Both the position numbers and the translations under genes were made by a program. The notes beneath the pieces are model-generated. The model was not told where the DNA came from. It saw only the letters and a program-made list of their open reading frames with translations, and did no database searches. From assembly GCA_014284505.1 (NCBI GenBank), contig JAAFYY010000001.1, positions 7,551,845 through 7,615,844 of the forward strand: a stretch of DNA of 64,000 bases, given 5' to 3'. This DNA comes from Streptacidiphilus sp. 4-A2 (GTDB lineage: Bacteria; Actinomycetota; Actinomycetes; Streptomycetales; Streptomycetaceae). Shown piece by piece: positions 1 to 14,883 of this stretch (position 1 is its first letter; each line of letters begins with the position of its first letter).

Positions 1-3137
<3,137 letters not shown>

Positions 3138-3242
3138 CGAGGGTTCGGCCGGCCGTCGCCGCAAGGTGACGGTCGGCCCCACCCCCAGGACCCCCTCAGA
3201 CCAGATGTAAGACTTCGACCCCGAAGGTGGGATTGACGACCC

Positions 3243-7140
<3,898 letters not shown>

Positions 7141-7172
7141 GACGCGTAGTCGGCGGCGACGCCGAGCACCGA

Positions 7173-7214
7173 CCGCAGGGCGGTCACCCCGGATCAGGGG
7201 TGGCCGCCCTGCGG
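7173..7214. terminator. Bidirectional intrinsic terminator between rpoC and the M48 gene
   Basis: An 18-bp inverted repeat (arms 7173-7190 and 7197-7214, one G-U pair) closes a 6-base loop. It sits between two convergent genes, so it can end transcription of rpoBC and of the minus-strand cassette. There is no U tract, which is common in high-GC actinobacteria. Confidence 0.85.
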
Positions 7215-7227
7215 CGTTCCCGGACGC

Positions 7228-8558
7228 TCAGGCCGGCAGGTACTCCTCCAGCTGCCGCAGCCGGGTGTGGTAGTCCGGGTGCGAGGAGAGCAGCTTGGCG
7301 GCCAGGCCCGGGGTCAGTGCCTTGGCACCGGGCTCCCGCTGGGCCGCCAGCTCCTCGCCGTGGATCTTGGTCAGCACCTGCACCATCACCTGGGCGAAGC
7401 CCAGCTCCGCCGCGGTCCGGTCGGCCCGCAGCTCCGCCTTCCGGCTGACCGCGGCCAGCAGGTACGGGGCGACCAGGACCAGCAGCAGCGGCCAGAAGGT
7501 CAGCGCCAAGGCCACCACCGCGGCCGCCGCGACCAGCAGGATCGCCGCGCCCAGGCAGAAGAAGTACCGGGCCAGCGCCAGCGCCCCGGCGGTGATCTTG
7601 CGCAGCGCCTGCCAGGCCAGCCGTCCGGGCAGGGCGTACCACAGCCCGAGCAGGCTGGACCAGGCGTGCCCGCCGGTGTGGTGGCCGAGCTCGTGCGCCA
7701 GCACCCCGGCCATCTCGGCCGGCGGCAGGGTGGTCATCGAGAAGTGGGTCACCCCGACGATGTGCCCGGCCGCGGCGTAGGCGTTGAGGTCGCCGCTGTC
7801 CTCGATCCACAGGTCGTACGCGGCCCCTCGATCCCGGCGCGCTTGCTGACCTCGCTCCAGATCGGGGTCAGCCAGGCCAGCTCCTTGCGGGTGGGGTAGC
7901 GCAGGTTCAGCAGATAGCGGGCGATCACCTTCTCGGTCGGACGGTGGAAGACCAGCGCACCCGAGGCCAGCCACAGCGCGACCAGCACATAGGTGAGCAC
8001 CGTCGGCAGCAGGCTGGCGATCAGGTACACCACGACGAAGCTGCAGATGAAGTTGGGCAGGTGCAGCAGCAGCCCGCTGATCGCGGTGGCGTCGGCGCCA
8101 CGCTGGTGCGCACGCATCGTGGTGCGGCCGCGGGTGAAGGTGAGCTGCTCCTCGATCTCGGCGCTGCCGAGGGCCTCCAGCATGGCCCCGGCCAGCGCGG
8201 GGGACATGGCCTCCGGACCCTCGTCCTCCTCCTCGGCCCCCTCCGTGGCCTCCTCCTCGGCCGGGGCTTCGGCCGAGGGCTCCGCCGCGGCGGCTACCGG
8301 TTCGGGTCCAGCCGTGGGCCCGGCGCCGGCCGCCGGCTCGGGCTGCGGGGCGGTGGGGTAGGCCGGAGGCGCCGGGACCGGGGTCGGGGTCGGTAGGCCG
8401 GGGCGGCGGCTGGAGCACAGCGGCCCCGGGTACTCCGGGGCGTTGGCCAGGATGTCGCTGAGGGCGGCCGCGGTGGGGTACGTCGGGGCGTCGGGGAGGT
8501 CCGGCGTCGGCGCGGTGGGATAGGGCGGGGCATCAGGAAGATCGGGTTCATTGCTCAT
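7228..8558 (-). CDS. M48-family membrane metallopeptidase (HtpX/Ste24-like), one frameshift
   Basis: Predicted membrane zinc protease. It starts at ATG 8558 (MSNEPDLPDAPPYPTAP) behind GGGGAG and ends at 7228. About 130 N-terminal residues are rich in Pro, Ala and Glu with repeated YPTAP-like words and look disordered. Two membrane segments follow (ICSFVVVYLIASLL and VLTYVLVALWLASGALVF). The zinc motif HELGHH is in GVLAHELGHHTGG. A hydrophobic hairpin (LGAAILLVAAAAVVALALTF) comes next, then ELRADRTAAE, which supplies the third ligand, then SSHPDYHTRLRQLEEYLPA. One G is missing in the run at about 7824-7828, between SKRAGIEG and AAYDLWIED. It is the last gene of a co-directional set starting at 14742; a 17-bp tandem array separates it from the previous gene. 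The substrate is unknown. Confidence 0.85.
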
Positions 8559-8652
8559 GGTGGGCTCCCCTGGACTGTCGGAATGGTTCTTCTGGTTGGG
8601 TCCTGTCGCTCGGCTCCGCTGGTCGGGACCAGTCGGATGGGTGGTGGAGTGC

Positions 8653-8737
8653 GGGTCGGCCCAGGAACCGGGTCGGCCCAGAGGCGGGGTCGGCCCGGGA
8701 ACGGGGTCAGCCCAGGAACGGGGTCAGCCCAGGAACA
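8653..8737. repeat. 17-bp tandem array spanning a gene's stop codon
   Basis: Five consecutive 17-bp units of the form GGGTCRGCCCAGGAACN. The last copy contains the TGA stop (8724-8726, read on the minus strand) of the membrane effector gene, and the neighbouring copy repeats that stop. The array fills most of the spacer before the M48 gene. Confidence 0.9.
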
Positions 8738-9364
8738 GGGTGAGGCTGAGCAGCAGGGCGCTCAGGCCGTAGCAGCCGAGGCCGATCCGGATCCAGCGGT
8801 GCTTGCTGGCCACGATCCGGCTGTTGCTGGCGAGCGCGCCGATCACCGCGGCGGTATGGTCGCGCTCGGTGTCCGCGAGGGCGTCGGCCAGACAGCCCTG
8901 CTCGGCCGCGAGCTTGACGTCCTGGAAGTAGGTGAGCGGGAGCCCCGGACGCCAGCTGCTGGCCCGGTAGCGGGGCATGATCGCCAGCATCAGTGAGACC
9001 AGCGACACCGCCAGGCTGGCCACGCCCGCCCACCAGCACACGGCGACCGCCACCGGGAGCCGCTCGGGCGACCAGCCGCTGCCGGAGAGCAGCCCGCCGA
9101 GCAGCCGGCGGTCACGCCCAGCGCCGCGACCAGCACGGCGGCCTTGTTGTCCGCGCGCTCGGTCTCGGCCCGCAGGTCGGCGAGCAGCCGGGCCCCGGCC
9201 GCGGCCCCGGTCCTGGTCCTGGTGGTGGTTGCTTCGGCGGTTGCTTCGGCAGTTGCTTCGGTGGTGGCGGCTCCGGCGGGGCCGGCCCCGGCCGCCCGGG
9301 GCGCGGTCGGCGGCGGGCCTGGTTCCGGTGCGGTGGGCGTGGACACGGCTCCCGCTCCCCTCAC
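8724..9364 (-). CDS. Two-TM Pycsar-effector-family (DUF5706) protein, one frameshift
   Basis: Small membrane protein. The N-terminal 60 residues are Ala/Thr/Pro-rich low complexity. Then come LLADLRAETERADNKAAVLVAALGVTAG and LLGGLLSGSGW, a first hydrophobic pair (VCWWAGVASLAVSLVSLML), PRYRASSWRPGLPLTYFQDV, and a C-terminal stretch RIVASKHRWIRIGLGCYGLS ending in a last hydrophobic helix. This order (RADxKAxVLVAALG, two helices, PRY, YFxDV, KxxWIRxGL) is what I recall for the DUF5706/PycTM family; membership is by recall, not by search. In Pycsar defence such proteins damage the membrane when a cyclic pyrimidine nucleotide is made. It starts at GTG 9364, overlapping the stop of the SPFH gene as GTGA, so the two are probably translationally coupled. 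One G is missing near 9110. Confidence 0.72.
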
Positions 9365-10381
9365 GCGCCCGGCCCGGCGCCGGGCCGGTCCTCGGGGCCG
9401 GGGTGCTCCGGGGCGGCATGGTCGGCTGCGCGGCCGGGGCAGAGGGCTCGGCCCCGGCGCCGGGCCCGGCCAGGATCGCCTTCATCTGCCGCAGCACCTC
9501 GCGCCGGGCGTCCTCCTTCTGGAACGCCTCGGTCTCGCCGTCGGCGAACAGTTTGTCGATCAGGTCCATCTGCCGGTTGATGGTCTCCCGCTCGTCCGCG
9601 CGCAGGCTCTCCAGCGCGTGCTTGACGTCCTCGGGGTGCCCGGCGACCTGGATCGCCCATTGCTGCACCCCGCCGCGCTCCAGGTAGTAGCGGTAGAACT
9701 CGGCCTTCTGGGCCAGCAGTTGCTGCTGCTGGCGGCTCACCATCAGGTCGTACTCGAACTGGGGACGGCGGCCTCCTTGTCCTGTTGGATGTGCCGCAGC
9801 CGGCTCTGGTGCGCGCGGGCCGCCGCGTCCAGGTCGAGCCGGGCGGTGCAGCTCACCCGCAGTCCGACGTCCGAGGCGATGTCCGCGCCCAGCAGCTGGG
9901 CCTGGACCGCGGCCTCGGCGTCCGCGCTGTCCTCGACCGCGTACCTGCGGCTGGCGTTGCGCATCAGCGACTGGATCCTCGGCGAGATCAGCGCCGGGAC
10001 GTCACGCACCCCGCTGCGGACGACCTGGGCCGGGTCACTGACCTGCCAGGTGACGTCCACCTCGGCCTGGAACAGGAAGGCGTCGCCGCGTGAGGGCAGC
10101 TGCTGGACCAGGCTCAGATGGTGGATGCCCATGTCGATCTCGTACACCGCGCGGTAGTTGCGGGCGGCCAGCTCGGTCCGGCTGGGGCGCAGCGGCGGCA
10201 GGAAGGCGTCCACCACGCCGGAGCCGGTGGTGAAGACCAGCGCCCGGTCGGCGTTGGTGGTGGGTCGGCGGGTGTAGTGGTCGAACCGGGTGACCTGGCG
10301 CACCACCGCGACCGGGTCGACGATGACGCTGTCACGCTGGGCTGACTGGTTCCATTCGGGGATCTTGCGGTGGTCGGGCAT
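9361..10381 (-). CDS. SPFH/band-7-like protein, two frameshifts
   Basis: About 340 residues once two missing bases are restored. It starts at ATG 10381 (MPDHRKIPEWNQSAQRDS) with AGAAGGCGG upstream. The body (YEIDMGIHHLSLVQQLPSRG, then FQAEVDVTWQVSDPAQVVRS, then ALISPRIQSLMRNASRRYAV) resembles the beta-rich SPFH core of prohibitin/stomatin proteins, but no N-terminal membrane helix is seen. A C-terminal helical region (SRQQQQLLAQKAEFYRYYLE) and a Pro-rich tail follow. The frame breaks at the C run near 9760 (EAAVPQFEYDLMV expected) and near 9410 (MPPPEHPGPEDRPG expected). The resulting stop TGA 9361-9363 overlaps the GTG of the next gene. It probably organises or scaffolds the membrane partner. 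The family call is moderate. Confidence 0.6.
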
Positions 10382-10421
10382 GTCGCCGCCTTCTGCGGAT
10401 GGTGAGGAGGGCTGTCGGTGG

Positions 10422-12604
10422 TCAGTACCTGGTTCCGGCTTCCGGGTCGGGCAGGTCGGCGGCGGTCAGCAGCCGCAGGCAGGCCTCGGCCAGCGGCCGG
10501 TCCGGCTCCGGCCCCCGTCCGGCGGTCCGGGAGAGGCCGCGCAGCAGGTAGCTGAGCCGGTCGCGTTCGGTCGCGGTCACGGCCAGCCGCCGCAGCAGGT
10601 CGGCCAGATGCTGCTCGCCGAGCGGGTCGCGGGCGGCGGTGCGGATCCAGTCGCACATGACCTCGCCCGCGGTGCCGGTGTGCGGACGGCTGGAGAAGGC
10701 GGCCCGCCACAGGTCGGCCAGATGCTGCCGGTCCTGGTCCTCGGCGGCTTCGGCCAGCGTGGTCACCGACGCCGGACCGCCCGCGGCGGCCGCGCTGCCG
10801 AGGGAGTACCAGCGCAGCAGTGCGGGCCAGTTGCGCGGATCGGGCAGGTCGCCCTCGGGGCGTAGCAGGCCGCGAGGAAGGCGCTGACGGCCAGGACCGA
10901 GCGCGGCCCCGGCGGCTGGAGCCAGGAGGCCAGCCGGGTCAGTACCTGCGAGCGGCTGGTGGTCAGCAGCAGCAGGCAGGTCGAGGTGATGGCCGCCTGC
11001 TGCTCGGCCTCCGGCTGGAGTCCGGCCAGGGCGGGCTCCTCCACGGTGCGGGCGACCAGGTCGCCGATGTCGCGCAGCGCCTCCTCCGGGAACAGCGCGC
11101 CGATCAGCCCGTGCCCGCGGATGCCGGTCCACCGGATCTCGTCGTCCGGGCTCTCGCACCACTCGTGCAGGATCTGCGGGACGAACACGCTGTCGGTGTC
11201 CAGCGCCAGCAGCGCCAGCGAGTTGACCGCCTGGTTGCGCAGCCGGTATTGCAGCGAGGCGGCCCAGGGCTCCAGCAGCCTGGGCATCACCGACGGCAGG
11301 TCGGCCTCCGCCAGCACCGCGGTGGCCGCGGCCGCGTGGGCGCGCACCGCCGGGTCCTCGTCGGCGGCGAGCCGGTGGATCCAGTCGAGCAGCGCGGGCC
11401 TGGCCGAGGGGTGGTCCAGCCACACCCGGCCGAGCAGCATGCTCCTGGTCCTGGGGTCGTCGAAGGCGGCGGTGCGGCGCCGCTGCACGCCCCAGGCCAC
11501 GGTCTCGGTGACGGTGGCCAGCGTGGCCCGGGCCGCGGCCAGCCGCTGCTTGACCGAGGTGCCGAAGACCTTGGTACCGGCAGGGTGCTCCGGCTCCTCC
11601 AGCGCGTGCAGCAGGCCGTGCAGCACATCGCCGTACTCGGCCGCCAGCGCGTAGGCGGCCTCGTCGAAGACCGCCAGCGAGATCAGGAAGGACTGTTCCC
11701 GCAGGTCGGGGCCGCCTTCCGCGAACCAGCTGGTGACCTGCTCCTCGACCGCGGCCCGGTCGGAGCGCAGCAGGTCCTCCTCGGTGACCTCGCCGAGCGC
11801 GTGCCGGCACAGCAGCTGCGCATAGGCCGCGACCTCCCTCGGGGTGCGCGGGATGTCCAGGAAGCTCACCGTGGCGGGCAGCGCCAGCAGCGCCCCGGCG
11901 GCGAGCACCAGCCCCGCCCGGGCCAGGCCGGGCCCGGGCCCGGCCTGGTCGGCGGCGCGCGCATGGTCCGGGCCGGTCCGGTCCGTGCCCGGCTGGTCCG
12001 CGGTCGGCAGGCCCGGTGCTGCCTGGCCCGGTGCTGTTCGGTCGAGGGCGGCCTGGTCGGCTCGCAGCAGCGCGGCCCGCAGATGCGCGGTGAGCAGTTC
12101 GGCCTGCGGCGGCGGGGCCCAGTCGACGGTCCAGGACAGGCCGGTCTCCGTCTCGGTGGTGATCACCAGATAGCCGCCGTCCCTGGCCAGCCTGCCGCGC
12201 AGGGTCAGCAGCCGGGCCTCCAGCTGCTCCCGGCCCAGGTTCGGCCGCGGATCCCAGAGCACATAGCCGGGGGCGGGCTCGGTCTGCTCGAGCAGGTCGT
12301 CCAGGCCGACGGTGGGGTCGAGCACGCGCGGGCTGCCCACGCCGAGGGTGCGCAGCAGCGCCAGCGAGGCCGCCCGGCGACCGCTGTGCCGTCCACCGCG
12401 CAGCAGCACCAGCCGGGACTCGCGCAGGTGGCTCTCGGCGGCGGCGAAGTGCTCGCCGGGCCGGAAGCACTCCATCAGCCGGTCGATGTAGTCGCCGGGG
12501 ACCTCGCCGTCCCGGGCCGGGCCCGGCCGTCGCGTAGACGGTGTGGTGGTGCACCTCGGTCTTGCTGCGCTGAAGACGTCCCCGGTCACCCGGCCGCCGG
12601 TCAT
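10422..12604 (-). CDS. HEAT-repeat protein with a degenerate P-loop-like N-terminus, frameshifted
   Basis: About 728 residues. The start chosen is ATG 12604 (MTGGRVTGDVFSA); a start further upstream is possible. A short N-terminal segment TEVHHHTVYATAGPGPG precedes YIDRLMECFRPGEHFAAAES. LVLLRGGRHSGRRAASLALL then looks like a Walker A loop with Arg in place of Lys, and YVLWDPRP may be a Walker B remnant. A hydrophobic helix (LARAGLVLAAGALLALPATV) follows, then a long alpha-helical region with HEAT-like phrasing (DEDPAVRAHAAAATAVLAEA; RLRNQAVNSLALLALDTDS; DEIRWTGIRGHGLIGALFPE). It ends at TGA 10422, 40 bases before the SPFH start. Frame breaks occur near 12560, near 12500, and at the run 10857-10860. 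A sensor or NTPase-derived switch role is inferred from its place between a cyclase and an effector. Confidence 0.6.
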
Positions 12605-12900
12605 GGTGGCCTGGTCGCCGCCGATCAGACCGCGCCGCCGAAGCGGGCGCGCCACCGCGCAGGGTGCCCGGAACGAGGGCGCAGATGGCCGAACAGCTCC
12701 GGGCGGCATCCAGGGCGCTGGCGGGGGCGGGCCGGGCTTGGCCTCGTGCTCTCCTGACCGGGGTCGGCCCGGTCGGCCTCGCCCTTGGGTCGGCGCTGCT
12801 CCTGGCGTCGGCCCCGGTCTTCGGGGCCCCCGGCCTTGGCGTCGGCCCCGGCCTTCGGGCGGCGGCGGCGGGGGCGCGGCCGCGTTCGGCGGCGCCGTCC

Positions 12901-13787
12901 TCAGCGGTCCACGGCTCTCCCCTCCTGCCCGGTGCCGGTCCGCCTGCTGTCGTCGGCCTGCCTGTCGTCGGCCTGCCTGCCAGTCGCCGGTCTGTTTGCT
13001 GCCGGTGACCGCCGTCGCCGGTCCCGCCGGAGACCCCCCTCTTGCGAGCCGCTGACCAGGGAGCCGCCGAAGCGCCGGCGAGCGCGAGCCGAGGGAGCAC
13101 CGTGCCGCCCTCCGTGCGGGCGGCGACGGGGCGGAGGCCGTCCCGGCGGCTGCCCCGCCGTCGGTCCCGCTGTCGACTCCGGCGGCGCGTCGGCCGCGGC
13201 CCGGTCCGGGGTGGTGGTGCCGGAGCCGCCGGGGGTGCAGCCAGGCTGTGATCGGCCTTCCTTGCCGCAACCACGACCTGCCGGACTCCTCCGCCGGATG
13301 CCCGGGTAGCCTGGCTGACGGTGCCCCGGTACACCGTTTCGGAGACGCAGAGCACGCTCTCGGTGGCGGCCTCGCGCAGCGCCACCCGCAGTGCCTGGGC
13401 GTCCAGCAGTCGGCAGGCCTGGTTCAGGTCGGCGCCGACGATCCCGCCCCAGAGCTCCGGGGATCTCGTGCAGCGCCACCCTCCCAGGCCAGCACGATCC
13501 GCCGACCTGGGGCTGCTGGCGGCGACCCGGTTGTAGCCGTGCAGCAGCGCCGGGGTCTCGGTGAGCAGCGCCCGCAGCAGCCGGATCTTGGGCAGTGGCG
13601 TCGATCAGGCCGATCACCGCGTCACCCCGGTCCTCGCAGCCGCTGCGCGGTCGGCTCGACTCCGGCCCGCCTCCAGGGTCCGCCCGGACCACGTCGTAGA
13701 GCCGCGCCGCATGGCTGCTGGACGTCGTCGTGCTTGCCGAAGCCCTCGATGTCCAGCAGCAGGATGGCGGTTGATGGGTTCTGGCAT
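12901..13787 (-). CDS. Class III nucleotidyl-cyclase domain protein, heavily frameshifted
   Basis: It starts at ATG 13787 behind GGGAGG. The three frames, read together, give ILLLDIEGFGKHDDVQQ, MRRGLYDVVRA, a GDAVIGLIDAT segment, RLLRALLTETPALLHGYNRV, HEIPGA, then VGADLNQACRLLDAQALRVA, ESVLCVSETVYRGTVSQGYP and a Pro/Arg-rich tail. This is the class III adenylate/guanylate cyclase fold: D in DIEGF and D in the GDAV motif are the two metal ligands, and N and R in LNQACRLLD match the catalytic Asn/Arg pair. It could therefore be active; the product (cAMP, cGMP, cCMP or cUMP) cannot be read from this. At least five indels occur. The 3' end is uncertain: one frame stops at 12901, but the low-complexity tail may run on towards 12605, and the 296 bases between hold nothing else recognisable. 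Confidence 0.65.
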
Positions 13788-13992
13788 GGCTGCCTCCCGA
13801 CGGGTCATCCGTTCGAGAGCAGCGTGACGTGATTCGGCCAGGGGTGAGGACAAGGCGCAGCCGTTGTGTGACAGAGTGCTCCAGATTCGTGGGCCGAATG
13901 ATCGGCATCTCTGGAAGCTGTCCTGACCTGGGCGTGAGTCGGTCCATTTGGATCACCCCATCCTGGCCGGGCCGGCGGATCGGTCCATCGGG

Positions 13993-14742
13993 TCAGTCGA
14001 TCCGGCCGGAGGCACGGAGCAGATCCGGCCGCAGGACCACCAGGCCCGCCGCCTGGTGGCGATCACGCCACGGTCCCGGAGTACTTTCAGCAGCCGGGTC
14101 ACCGCCTCGCGTGACGCCCCCACCGAGCCGGCCAGCTCCAGCTGGCTGAGCGGGACGTCGATCTCGATGCCCTCGCGGGTGACCGTGCCATGGGTCCTGG
14201 CGAGGTCGAGCAGGAGCCGGAGAGGCGCTCGCCGACGGTCAGCGCGGCAACTCCAGCCGCCGGTGGTCACCGCTGCGTAACCGGTCCACGGTCAGACTGA
14301 GCAGTTGCAGGGCCGCACTGGGCGTCTGCTGTAAGTAGCCGGTGAAGTGGTCCTGGTCCACGGCCACCGCCTCCACCTGCTCCAGCGCGGTCACGTCGCC
14401 GAGCGGGGCCGCCCGCTGACCGCCGCCGACTCGCCGACGATGTCGCCCGGGCGCGCAGCGCCAGCAGTGCCTCGTAGCCGTTGGGCGCGGACACGGTCAC
14501 CTTCAGCCAGCCGTGGATGATCAGCAGCACATGGCTGGAGGCTCCTCCTGCCGGATCACCACCGAACGCATGGGGTACTGGATGGTCCGGCCGAGCCGCA
14601 GCAGCGTGTCCCGCTCGCCGTGTTCGAGCCTGGCGAGGAAGGGCACCCGGTCGTCGAGCGCGTGATCGCTGTGCGCGCCGCCGGGCGGTCTGTGCGGTGA
14701 AGCCGCGGCCCCAGGGCCGCCGTGAAGTTCCCACGCAGTCAT
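13993..14742 (-). CDS. CRP/FNR-family transcription regulator, frameshifted
   Basis: About 250 residues when the frame is repaired. It starts at ATG 14742 (MTAWELHGGPGAA) with GGGGGAG six bases upstream. The N-terminal cyclic-nucleotide-binding beta barrel is seen as VPFLARLEHGERDTLLRLGR, TIQYPMRSVVIRQEEP, HVLLIIHGWLKVTVSAPNGY and a GDIVGE-like turn. The C-terminal winged helix includes VPLSQLELAGSVGASREAVT and RLLKVLRDRGVIATRR. It stops at TGA 13993. At least four missing bases, mostly in G/C runs between 14010 and 14540. It is the first gene of the minus-strand set. A cNMP-sensing regulator next to a cyclase suggests that it reads the same nucleotide, but the ligand is not shown. Confidence 0.82.
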
Positions 14743-14883
14743 GCGCTCCCCCCAAGTGCCTTGCCTACCAAGGGCTTTCATGGCAGGGAGATGGATCCCA
14801 GCCATGAGCGATGCTTGGATAGATGAACGTACTCGGCTGTTGTCCGCTGCGGGAGGGGTTTGCCTGCTTGGGAGGCTATCGGC

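Noticed and set aside
8653..8737. CRISPR array
   Set aside because: The 17-bp units are directly adjacent with no spacers and there are no cas genes.
10820..12757. Long plus-strand open frame opposite the HEAT-repeat gene
   Set aside because: Gly/Gln/Arg-rich with no motif; the minus strand has conserved helical protein and matching start/stop spacing with its neighbours.
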